Shown piece after piece: positions 34,872 through 46,099 of a stretch of DNA of 64,000 nt (its first letter is position 1; each line of letters begins with the position of its first letter). Origin of the DNA: Planococcus citri (lineage: Eukaryota; Arthropoda; Insecta; Hemiptera; Pseudococcidae); NCBI RefSeq assembly GCF_950023065.1, contig NC_088679.1, positions 60,202,001-60,266,000 on the forward strand, in the 5' to 3' direction. Made by a program: the position numbers and the translations under genes. The notes beneath the pieces were generated by a model. That model made no database searches. It saw nothing but the letters and a program-made list of their open reading frames with translations, and was not told where the DNA came from.

Positions 34872-34928
34872 CTGAAGAATGGGATCTTTTCAGTCGAACG
34901 GTGGAAGTCCGTCGAAGAACGTCTGGAT
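34872..34928 (-). CDS. 57-nt coding exon of the same unrecognised minus-strand gene
   Basis: The minus strand has acceptor TTTTTTTTCAACAG, a 57-nt block and donor GTAAAC. In the favoured frame (one leading base, 18 codons, two trailing bases) it encodes SRRSSTDFHRSTEKIPFF, and the trailing bases join the exon at 23433-23539 in phase. The alternative frame (VLRRTSTVRLKRSHSS) is also open and phase-compatible with the second open frame of that exon. Both readings are basic and Ser/Thr-rich with RRxS-type kinase sites. The length, a multiple of three, allows cassette use. The family is unknown. Confidence 0.55.
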
Positions 34929-34935
34929 CTGTTGA

Positions 34936-37890
34936 AAAAAAATAAAAATGAAAATAAAAAATAAGCGAAAATAAAAAGGAGCAAAAAATAAAAACTAAAA
35001 TAAAACTACAAATAATAGGAAAATGAAGCAATAAAGCAAAAATTTACTACCAACTCGTTCAAACACAAAAAAATAATAATATAAAAATCTTCGTCTAATG
35101 GAAACAACTCGAATTAATCCATTTAGCTACTTGCGTATCACAGTAAAAGGAAACTTTTCAACTTCATCACTCATGCATGTAAATTAACAACGCCTAATTT
35201 GCAATTCGCTGGTAACACTGATCGAATATTAATTAAGCTTTTCTATCAATAACTACAATTTCAAGAGCACATCTAGGCAGCGATATACATAGTGAAAAAG
35301 ATAAGCCACGAAAACAAATTAGCAAAAGCGGAGCGGGCGACGCGATTTTCAAAAATATATAGCGTAGCTATAGTGTATAATATCAGCATCGAAATGGGCT
35401 TTGCATATTAATTAATACGCTCGTCGTCGTCGTCGCTACCGCACTGTTCGAAAATTCGCATACTACCGATTCGATACTTATGTTATAATAGCAGACATTA
35501 TCGCGTAATCAAGAACTTGTGCAATATAGCACGATATAGTACTACGAAAAAAACAAAGTTACCATCAGGCGGTCCTTTTTTTCATAATTGTTCATTAACC
35601 CTGCTTTTGGCGTTAGCTCTTTTTTTTACGTACTTTTTTGCCCGCTTCTTTCGAGCGTTATCATCTTGATAAGATATTTTTTATGATTTCTCATTACGTG
35701 AGCGCGACCAGCAACCGCTTTGGCGATAAAGTAAAATATGTTGAAAGCGAATTTACAATTTTTTCCCCTGCTTTTCTAGCTGTTTTTAAATAAAAATGCA
35801 AATGAAAGGTGTTATTTGTGTTTTTGTGGCGAGCATCGTAAAAAAATTGCACGAGAGGGAAAAAAAGCGGCGAAAATTTCGTCTTGTGAAATTGCTACTT
35901 TAAGTATATACTGGGTGTCCCAAACGAGGTGTCGAGTCGGTGTAAATTGGCTTGCAGATTTCAGAAATTGAAGGGGGAAATTTTGGGATACTTTGGTTTT
36001 TTTTCTTTCGAGGTCAAGGATTATCAGACGCTAGAGCAACTTATAGAAATGTTTTAAAATTAAAAAAAAAAAAATCCATCTCATTTTCTTATGTCCACCC
36101 TTCAATTTTACTCAATATTATTGGTCTCATCTCGATTCTTACGTCACATTATCGTGGTACATCTATTCTTACCTCAACCATCGTGTTATATGTTATGAAT
36201 TTTTTTCACCCTGTGTAAAAATCATGGAAAAATTCCACTTCTGCCTCAATTCCATTTAACAGGCATTAGTCGAACGGTTCGAGCAAAGAACTAAGCGTTA
36301 AAAACGAGATTTATCGTTCAGAAATGGGAATGTAACCAAAAAAATGCCTCTTTGCCCGGCGGCGCAACGAATCATCGTAGAAAAAATTTCGTTTCGTTCG
36401 TACAACGATATTTAATTCGATTTAGCTCGAGAAGATGAAGATAATTCCGCTCTCGAAAATTTCTCGACAAATTCGACGAATTCGAGCATCTCTAACTTAT
36501 TGTTACTTATACGTACGTCTCACATTCAATTCGAATAAAATCCACGACAAATTCTTGCGAGAAAATATTCGTACCACGAGGTAAAAAATTTAACGCGAAT
36601 AAAAAAGAAAATACAGAACAAAGCAGCATCTAATTTTGGCATCCTGGCCAGTGTTTTTCCTATACACACGTTCTTGCATATTACCTACACCTACCTAGTT
36701 TAGTTTTTTTTTTTCATCTGGTAAATTTTTCAGCCTTTTCAGTCGTCTTTTACAATACGTGGCATATGAGAAGGTTACATTTTTTCAAATCTGCTGCCGT
36801 CGTCATCGTATCACATCGAATGAAAATTTTCTTTCACGTATTCTTCTCAACGTGACCTTCTTTTACACGTACGAATATGCACACAATACGAGTAAAGCAG
36901 TGGTGGGTGACGTTGTACGTAATTTCTCACAAAATGCGTAGGTGTAGGTATTCTCGTGTTGGCTTTTGCAAAAGTCATACAAATGAATACAAAAATCTGT
37001 CCGACTTACACCTTGGAAATCACACAGCTAAAAGTATGATGGATTTTGCTACATTTTCATTTTGTAACCGAATTTTCCATAAGACAATATGGCTCTTATA
37101 GAGAATCATATTACAAGAAAATCAGAAGGGGAAGCACTGAATGCATCAAACATTTTTTTTCAGCCAAAATTTCTATTTATGAACTGTTCTAGCTGAGACA
37201 TTTTTCAAAATCCAAATCGACGAAAATTAGTCCAATAACATGTCGAAGAGATCTGAGATCAGGAGAAAGGAGAACTACAACATGCTCAGAAAATTTTCAT
37301 CATTCTAATCTAAAAAAAAGACACATGAGGTTTCAAGAGTGGAAAATACGAAACTGAGAAGTTCGACGAATTTTCCCCCAGTAACATGATGTTTCAAAAT
37401 ACAAACGTTCTTTATTTAAAAAAAAAAAAAAAAAAAAAAAAACATTAAGGTGACACAATTTTTTTTTTCAAAATTGGATTGAATATCTCCAGAAATGCCT
37501 GTAAAGTTGCTCTAAGAGGATGCTGCAAGAAGTAGAGCAAAATTTTAAAGAATATTCAACTCCTCTTTTTCCTATCTCTTTCATACAAAATTGACCTAGG
37601 GTTCAATATTTTAAATTTTTAAACTATTTTTTTTTTTTTTAGAAAAAATCCAACAAAAATTAATCCTTTTTCAAAACAATTTTTTTTAGATTCTTTTTCA
37701 ATTTTTACCAAATGAAAAAACAGAATTTTTATTTTTTTTTCTAAATTACAGGTAACAAATTTTTTTGAGAAAATTAAAATACATATTTTCAGTTAATGTT
37801 CCCCAATACTTTTCATCTCTGACGTGTGGAAAAGAGAAAAAAGGATTTGCAGAAATAATTCTATGAAACGTAAACAATTTTTTTTTTAAT
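34936..37890. other. Intron-like stretch; possible MITE at 35915-36214
   Basis: CTGGGTGTCCC (35915) and, inverted, CAGGGTGAAAA (36214) could be ends of a 300-bp non-coding element, but no target duplication is clear. A poly-A run lies at 37419-37442. The remaining sequence shows no gene or RNA signal. Confidence 0.35.
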
Positions 37891-37908
37891 TTTCAAAAGT
37901 TGAATGTT

Positions 37909-38046
37909 TTTTTTTTTTGGGGTGTTTATAATTGCAAGATTATTACACCCGTAAAAAGGGGGGGGGGGTTAGATTTGGTTTGTGAGGTTGATGTTTTTTA
38001 TTAGGGAGATGAATTTTTGTATTTCAGAGGGTTCGTCAGGGATTTG
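37909..38046 (-). mobile_element. 5'-truncated I-like LINE tail with poly-A and 14-bp target duplication
   Basis: In minus orientation the segment carries the same 3' end as 18405-18530 (CCTGACGAACCCTCTGAAAT ... ACGGGTGTAATAATC ... ATTATAAACACC) and then a poly-A tail (T-run at 37909-37918). The flanks AAAAGTTGAATGTT (37895-37908) and AAAAGTTGAACGTT (38047-38060) form a 14-bp duplication with one mismatch. This is a clear target-primed insertion of a very short copy. Confidence 0.85.
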
Positions 38047-38209
38047 AAAAGTTGAACGTTGAACTTTTTAAAATTTCATCTAACCTCTTTTGAAGTCTAA
38101 TTTAACTTCCTCTCCCTCTAAAAAAATTACTTAACGGATACTTTTTCATTCCAATATTCTGAGACATCGTTTTTTGAATAGAATTCCTGCACCAACTCTC
38201 TCATTACCC

Positions 38210-38698
38210 CCCTCCCAACCCTCTACCCCCATCTATCTTTCCATTACATATAATTCAACAAATCGTGAGTAAAAGCTCCCTTGCCCCGTAACCGCCTCTT
38301 CCCTCCACCACAAATCTTTATTATTCGGTGGAAATTTCTAAAAAGAAAATTATCCAAATTCTGAAATTTCGAAGCCAAAACAATCAAACTCCTTTCATAA
38401 AAAAACACTGTTCTTTCGCACATCAAAATGGGAATTTTCAACAGCTTTTTTTCTTTCTCAAAATGAAAAAATTATCATGTTTGGGGCTTCTAAAAATTGA
38501 AAAATGAAAACGAAAATTTTTGATGAGTCATGAGCCCTGATAGACTGTCTAAAAAACTCACCTTTTTATTCAGCAAAATTGTTATTTTTTTTCTCATATC
38601 GACCGGGAAATTTTTGGTTGACCCCCTCTCCTTCCTACACACTCTCCCTCCCCCTCCCTCCTTCCTTCCCTTTCAGAGAATGCTTAGTTTAGCCCCTG
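38210..38698 (+). mobile_element. hAT-like MITE relic (family of 23745), right part
   Basis: It ends CTTAGTTTAGCCCCTG (38683-38698), equivalent to the right terminus at 24795, preceded by 'ttctcatatcgaccgggaaatttttgg' (shown as a block) and a C/T-rich tract. No matching left terminus or 8-bp duplication was found. Confidence 0.6.
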
Positions 38699-38699
38699 A

Positions 38700-41600
38700 T
38701 CGTGTTACATAATATGGTAAAAAATTGAAAATTCCAATTAATAATTCTCACACGATAAGAATACAAAACTCTCGCAATATTTTAATACATAAAAATACAA
38801 TCTCTCAAAAGTCTTTTGAAAATTATCTTTATTTGTCATGATTTTTTTTCTCATCTCCAATGTTCATTTTTTTTTAATCTAGTAGAAATTCAACTTTTTC
38901 TGCAACATTTAATCTTCGTCAATTTTCTCCATGCTTTAAAAGTTCCATTGAAAAATGTGTATTCCATAATTTTGGGAACCCCTTGACCGTCCATTCAGGT
39001 AAGCAGGTTCCTAACCTAATGGATTGAAATTATTGATTAAACAAGTACCAAATTATCAACTCAAAATAGGTTAAAACTTACATGCTAATCTTTTTTAGAG
39101 AAATCAGAATTTTTTTGGCGAGCAGGTAATATTTTTCTAAATTACAAAATATGTACCACAAATAACAAGCAGTACAAAATTGAAAAATTTCGATTTTGTT
39201 GAAAATGCAATAAATGATCTATTTTGAATTTATTCTTGTTTGAACTTGAACTTTAGTGCACTTGAAGGAAATTCAGAAGTTCCCAAAATAGGATGATTTT
39301 TTTTTTCAAATTAAAATTACAAAACCATGGAAAAAATTGTCGGATTTGACCCAAATTCGGTTTGAACGTGTGTTTGTGAGTCTTTTATGATATACCTATT
39401 GAAAGAGAAAATTTGTTTTGAACAAAATTGATCACTTCGAGTGGAAAGAAGGTATTTTATTTTCAACGAAAAAATACTGAAAAAGTCTGACAAAATTGTC
39501 AGAAAGTCAATAATATCATGTTCTATCAGTAGATCTGTAGTGGAAAGTCCGACGAAGGGAATCACCAAAAAAACTGTTGGAAAACTAAAAATGCAAATTT
39601 TGCCAAGAAGGTACATTTGAAAAAATGCTCAAAAAATCCCATAAATTACACTTCATCGTCTTACAGTCAGCAACCCTGCAAGTTTGAAAACTAAGTATCA
39701 AAGATGGAAATTTTCTACAAAAATTGTAGCTTAATCTTATCCTTAATGAGAGAGTTAAGAGTGAGGAACGCATAACAGAAAATTTTATCACCGGACTTTC
39801 AGACAATACAGATCAAATTCCACTGGCTAAACGTAAAATTCGAAGATTAGAACTTTTCATCCCGTTGAACTGGCCATACTTTTGAGGACATTCGGCCATA
39901 AAGGGCATCGTATCTGCAAAAATGATTCACTATATAGGACAAAACGAGATGAAATCCGATCCGCGATATGTTTCCTTCTCTTTCTGTTTTATTCGCCAAA
40001 CATGAAAACAACTACGTTAAAAAAAAACAAAAAAAAACGAGGCGTTAAAACAAAACCTCAACTCGTAACTCGTCAAAAATTTCCCATTTTCCAAACACCA
40101 CAACGCGCGTCGAGAGTGTTCATTGTTTTAATATCAAACCAACGATGCCTGTTGCTCGATTAAAATTTCTATTTTGTACGCATTCGTTATATTCTACTTC
40201 GCCCAACGCCATTTCAGCTCCCAGCATAAATGCGATTCGGTATCTCATAAACCAAGTACACTCTGTACGGTATTGACAATTTCGCGAATATAAAATTAAA
40301 TGGCGAAATTCGCAATATCGTGAATTTATAACTAAGTATAAATAAACCCGTATAACAAAAGCGGTTGTCATTTTTCCTGCGTAACATCGCTCGTACTATT
40401 TTTTTTTTCAACTCAGCTATAAGAGTTATCATCGGTTAAACTTTTTTTTCAGCTACGCCTCGTCCTTGTACGCACGACCCGAATATTTAATTCGCAATTT
40501 AAAAACAAAACTTGCCGCAATGGTTTTGAAACCATTAACCTCCTCGGCCCCTTTGTTGGGCTCGGGGAAAAAAAAGACAAAAATACTCGGCGTTAAGTTT
40601 CATACCTTGCCATTCATTAGACTCGTAAACGTGCCAGAATTCAAGTTTTCTATTTCATTATCCTACCTACACTTACTTGTGTACAATACGCAGTTAAATA
40701 CGCACGTGTAAACGCAAAATTTGCTTTCGAGTGTAAAATTATACAGGATGGCGAAAAATACGCGAATGCCTATTTTTTTTAGCCTGCCTCAAAAAACGTT
40801 TCGATGTTACCTGTATTTTGCCAAGCCATAAATGCGACCAAACTATCCATTAAAGATGAAAATCTCCCGAAGGAAGTTTCAACAAACTATCAACTCGAAG
40901 CAATGGTATCTCCTCCCCTAAAAACAGGTACACATGGTTATATAAGAGCATCCTACAGTAGACTTGATACACCTCACCATTTTCCGACTAATTTAACTCG
41001 ATTTTATGCAGCTTTTAATAACCTGTAAAAGCTTTCCTATTAACATAAAGTATTTATTTATGAGGTTCGCCAGTTTTAAAAACATATACTTCGCATATGC
41101 TGTAGACGTATAGGTACGATAGACCTTTTACAAAGTCCAACTCAATTTAGCCATATTGCAGGGTAAATTCCACCTTCGGTGCCATGCAGGTTTTTTATGC
41201 CTATGCTATCGGCAACGTCATGTAATCCTCTCGCCTGCCCGCCTTTCATTTACCAGGCCGAGTACTTTATTGCAAATTGAACTAAAACCTTGTGAAAAGT
41301 TACAACTTTTAATAAAACTTATTAACAAGTTGCCTTTCCTCGCAGCTTTTTCCATATTTGTTTCCGCGTGAATGTTCCATAATCGAGATAAATTTCAACA
41401 TCTTGTTTCCACTTGATAACTTTAATAGAGTTGAAAGCGAGTTACCGAGAGGAAAAAATTTCAAACGAAGCGCTAAATTCGTCTACAGAATATGATTTAC
41501 GCCATTGATACACCGACGATGTTATGCTTTTATCGCGAAATTATACGCGAAAAGCCGATACGAATCCTTCTCCTTACCTCTCCAGTCTAAATCGCTAAGT

Positions 41601-41860
41601 ATTTTTCATTAGTCTCCCAAGGGGGGATTTTTCTTTACAATCGTAAAATTTTGCTCAATTTTCAAAATATCGTATAAAACTAAGAGAAACCCGTTAGAAA
41701 ACTTGAAATAAGTATTTTAAGAATTTCAAGATATAGAAATGAAAATTTCACAGATTTTACGTATGTATTTGCTAATAAGAACATTCCAATAATTTATTTC
41801 GAATTTTTCCAATCACATCGAGAGAAGAAGTTGCTTTTGATAAATGCAACATTTTTCTAA
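38700..41860. other. Island without recognised genes
   Basis: A few short open frames exist (for example 40466-40711 after an acceptor-like TTTTTTTTCAG at 40444-40454 on the plus strand), but none shows a recognisable domain or a matching donor. No terminal repeats were identified. Confidence 0.35.
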
Positions 41861-41863
41861 AAA

Positions 41864-43313
41864 GGCGGAATCACGATAAGGCCATTTTTTGGAACCACAC
41901 AGTTATCGACTCGATCACTCTTAAAATGTTGTAAGAAATGTTCCAAATACGATTCCGTGGTTAATTGACACAAAATGCCAATTTTTTGGGCTCCAGGGGT
42001 TCCCAAAGTAGCGAATAAAACATTTAGGAACCACTGAGTATCTGTTTGAAACCCAATAAACGTTATGCGAGGTGATTTTCCTATTTTCGACATTCGGGGG
42101 CAGAAATGGGCTCAAGACTTTGACAAAAGGCATAACCTAACCATACCTTATTAATTTTACATTACTAAGTATATTCAATAAGTGAATGGCGGAAATGCAA
42201 ACCTGGCTAAGTGCCATTGACGTTTTTCTACAGGAGAGCGTAAAAACGAGTTCGTGTAACACGTTTATGTACGTCTTATGGAAAGCGCTATCTTTAGGTG
42301 TTTATTAGTACAACTTGGAGAAACATTTTCTATAGTATGACACAACAAGCGCATGTGCGATGACACATAACATTAAGTTGAAAAAACACGTTCCGAAAAA
42401 ACATCAATGGCACTTAGCGGGGTTTGCATTTCCACCATTCAAGTAAGTTTCACATTAAAAAAAAAAATAGAACGCGTGGATATTTTTTGACCAAAATTGG
42501 AAGGGATGTAGTTTCAAACATTCCACCAGATCTGACAAAATTTATTCTGCATTTGGGTGCGTTGTTCGTATTTTATAGCGTGATTAGTAAAGTGCTGATA
42601 AAAAAATGCTGTCCAAATGTGGTATTTGGCCAAAAAAAATTTTTTAGTGTAATAATTATGAATAAAATTTATCAAGAATAATTACTCAAAACGTATCATA
42701 CTAATGTTATTTCCAAGTTAAGACGTTACTTGCTGCTGTAACTTGTTCATGTGATGGTCGCAAAATTTCTGGTACTGAGTGACTCTTGACAATGCCAACA
42801 TTCAGCAGATTATCACTGAACAATCTATACTTCATTTGGATTTTGATTGAATCAAAATAATGTTAGTATGTTATGTCTCACGTGGTTCTCAATCAATTTT
42901 CCAGTGAATTTTTATTTTGTTAGCTTGAAAAATTTATTTTTTCTGAAATAAAATTTTTGGACATCATTTTTTTATCAGCACTTTAGTAATCACAATACGA
43001 ACAACACACCCAAATGCAAAATAAATTTTGTCAGATGTGGTCGAATATTTGAACTACATCCCCTCCAATTTTGGTCAAAAAATATCCACGCGTTCTATTT
43101 TTTAAAAAAATGTGAAACTTACTTATTGACTATACCTCGTACTTCATCACTAATTAATAATAATTAAGCTAATACTTAACATTATTATTAAGATTTTTCT
43201 ATTCACTAACACGAGTTTCAAGATGCGAGCAAAGGCTATTTGTTACAACATTTTAACAGGGGTAGAGTCAATGACTGTGTGGTGCCAAAGAAAGGCCTTA
43301 TGGAGATTCCTCC
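41864..43313. mobile_element. Fold-back/TIR element with long inverted arms
   Basis: The left end (GGCGGAATCACGATAAGGCC) and the inverted right end (GGAGGAATCTCCATAAGGCC) match, and similarity continues about 80 bp (ACCACACAGT, TTAAAATGTTGTAA). Further in, 42441-42665 and 42915-43125 are inverted copies (AGAACGCGTGGATATTTTTT, GCATTTGGGTG, AGTGCTGATAAAAAAATG). The left arm also carries the dispersed repeat shared with 10926-11240, and is split by the MITE at 42184-42440. The frames inside are not protein-like. Confidence 0.65.
42184..42440. mobile_element. 257-bp MITE with about 42-bp terminal inverted repeats and AAGT duplication
   Basis: The left end GAATGGCGGAAATGCAAACC and inverted right end GAATGGTGGAAATGCAAACC continue through GCTAAGTGCCATTGA. 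AAGT lies at 42180-42183 and 42441-42444. The uninterrupted opposite arm (near 43119-43130, reverse 'caataagtaagtttcac') shows the empty site and confirms a 4-bp duplication. Superfamily unassigned. Confidence 0.85.
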
Positions 43314-43744
43314 TTTAATTTTCTAGACACAGTTTTCATTTCCAGTCATGCAGAAAAATAATTTTGCTAGACACTTTTCCTTGGTTTCTAATGAAAATTT
43401 CCCTGATTTGAGGATTTTATTAATCAAAAAATTCATACTTGTGTCATTCCGTAGGTAATGGGCCCATTTGGTCGCTTCAATTTATCGAGATAATCGTGTT
43501 TTTAGTGAAAAAGTTGAGAGAATCGATAATCAAGGTTTTGATGGATTTCAATGTAGAACATATCCGACTATCGCGTGTTGAAGTATCAAGGCCGCAGGTG
43601 CGCCCCAAGCGGAGAAAAACGGAACTAAAGTTTTTCTAAGAAGGGCCCATTTGGTTGATTTTGTTTTTTTTTTGCGGTAAAAAGACTTCCAACAAAATAC
43701 CCTCCGAATTATACTATACCATTCAAAAACAAGTTTTAGCTAGC

Positions 43745-43885
43745 TGCAGCGCTAGCCTTGTGGAATGGTTAATGGATTGTGGAACAGGAGGTATGAGTTT
43801 GAATCACGCCTTGGGTAGAAATTTTTAGAAATTTTTTTTACGATTTTTATTTTTTTAAGTTGAATTTTGATAGAAAATGTAATTT
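43745..43885 (+). mobile_element. tRNA-derived SINE or tRNA-like pseudogene
   Basis: An A-box-like TAGCCTTGTGG (43753-43763) and a B-box-like AGTTTGAATCA (43796-43806) are 43 nt apart, as in tRNA-type RNA polymerase III promoters. They are followed by a T-rich tail. The sequence does not fold into an intact tRNA with a good acceptor stem, so a SINE head or tRNA relic is more likely than a functional tRNA. Confidence 0.45.
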
Positions 43886-43889
43886 AATA

Positions 43890-46090
43890 ATTTTTTTTTG
43901 CTTTTGGACAGAGTAATGAATTTTTATGTAAAATTTTAATTTATTAATCATTGTTTTTCATGCTTAAAATGCTCATAAACATGAAAAGATTGAGTGAAAA
44001 AAACGCTGTTGTAGGTGGGTAGTAATATTTGACATCAGAAACAATAACTTTCAATTTTAGGTATAAAGGTTTTGGGATTATATGAAATTCAGCTTTTTTT
44101 AGAAAAAAAACTTTGAAGGCGATTTTCTCAAAAGTTGAGCTATTCAAATTTTTAATTCTGGATTTTTTTGGAGTTTTTTTTGCACTTTTTGGGCTTCTAT
44201 CCAGCTCATATGATTGCTCCGGAGGTCTACTTCACCCCCCCCCCCACCCATAACTCAATATCGACCAAATTTAGAGGCGGTAAGGACATTTTTAGACCCT
44301 ATATTGAGATAGGAAGAAAGGATAGGGGTTTGAACTGTTCAAAAATTATATAAATCAGGGCTCATTTTTAAACATTTTACTATGGTGTAGTTTTTAAGCT
44401 TCTAAAGGAGTGTGTGACCCCCAAAAATATTTCAAAAAATTTGAAAGTTTTGAATCCTCCTCCTTAGTCCATTCCAAGTCTCATGCACAAGGATGCGGAT
44501 GGTGGTCCGAACCCGATCCTAATATGTACGTATGACCCCGAAAGATCCCGATTATATTCAATTAACCTGAATCGAAACAGAACCCGACCCCTTAAATCCT
44601 GAACCTTTCTTTTTTTTAAAAAAAAACCTGATTCCTTCAACCTGAACCTCGAAACTCTGATCCCGATCATCATTCGAGATCTTTCGGATTCAAGGCCGAA
44701 TTGCTCATTTTTTTGAACAGGGGTGGATCATTTACACTTTTTTCGAAAATAATTTCAAAAAGCACATTTAAAATCTCGCAATGTGACCAATACTTACAAC
44801 AAAAACTACAAAATTAGCTACGAGTACTTCTAACATACCTAAAGGCTTAATTTTCAACGATCACCGCGGCCATAAAAGTTTTCATTATCTCAATGAAAAT
44901 TCGCTTCTGGTCTACGGTTAACTAGTGAACTTCTAAAAAAAAAAAGAAAAAAAGAAAGGCAATTCTACGCGAGTTTTTCAGCATCGAGCAGCTTTTCGCA
45001 TTCATTACGACAAATTTTATCGACGATAAATGCGATTCGTCGTTAAATTTGTTTTTAATTTCTGTTAGCTCAACGTTAGAAAACATAGGGTAGGCATCCT
45101 ACTAGAGGTATAGATAGATTATGTAGTACGATACGTACAACACAGAGCAACTTTTACGATCATTTTAATCTTCTTATATACGATTCTTTCTACCTCGCAC
45201 GCTTAATTTTATTTAACTTCGTAGGTTGTAAAGAATCGCCCGATAAAATGACCCTCGACTTACAGCATCATGCGCGCCTCTCTGCAGCGAGTAAAGAGTG
45301 AAAAACCTCTCACTCGAGGAAAAAAAAATCACCCAGAGTGCTGGCCGGCCGGCAAATGCGCTACGGTTGGATTTTGTTAACGCTTCAATTTAATGTTTTC
45401 AGATCATCAAAAGATTGCTTTACTTCTTTTTTTTCCTTACTCCGGTGTATAAGATTGATAGCTCGATATAAAGAGTTGACTTTTTTGAACGTGCCTTGAT
45501 AAAAAAATAGATGATGCTTGAGCACCTCGGCGTCAAAACTTTTCCACTATTAAGTGAGAAAAGATGTAAAATATCGTTTTCAAGTTTTCCTATACTATAA
45601 AGGTGTTCGATGACTTCTTTCCTTTTTTTCGTATATTTTTTTTCAAGCTGGAGGGTTGTTCCTTTGGCTTTCTTTATCCGGAGGCGATCTCTGTGTGTAT
45701 GTTGAGCAACCTTGTGTAAGCATTTTGCGTTCTAGATTAAAACATTCCTCAATACCGAACACCCTTCTTCTTGTTTTTATCAAACGATTTGAAAAAAAAA
45801 AAACGAAAAAGGAAGAAGAAATGTACTCAGTTAGCCTTCACATCAGTTACGAGAATTTTTCAGCTCGTAAGCACTGACGGTGTGAACTACTTTGTAACGT
45901 GTGACAGCTGTACGTATTAGTTTCATAAAGGTAAAGGTATTTCGGATAAACATCAAAGAGCTTAATTTCAAAAAAGGCGCAAACTCGTCTTGTTGTAATT
46001 TCCAAATATTTTGTATCACTAATCTATGTAAAAGAAGATTTCCAAGATTTTTTTTTCACGTTTTCATATTTAACTGGAACTTTTTTTTAT
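43890..46090. other. Stretch without recognised genes
   Basis: It contains a C-run at about 44236-44245 and short low-complexity tracts. A relatively CpG-rich part spans 44850-45400. No supported exon or RNA gene was seen. Confidence 0.35.
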
Positions 46091-46099
46091 CAAGCCCAT

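Noticed and set aside
41570..41660. Donor-like GAGAG|GTAAGG on the minus strand
   Set aside because: No upstream acceptor with an open frame.
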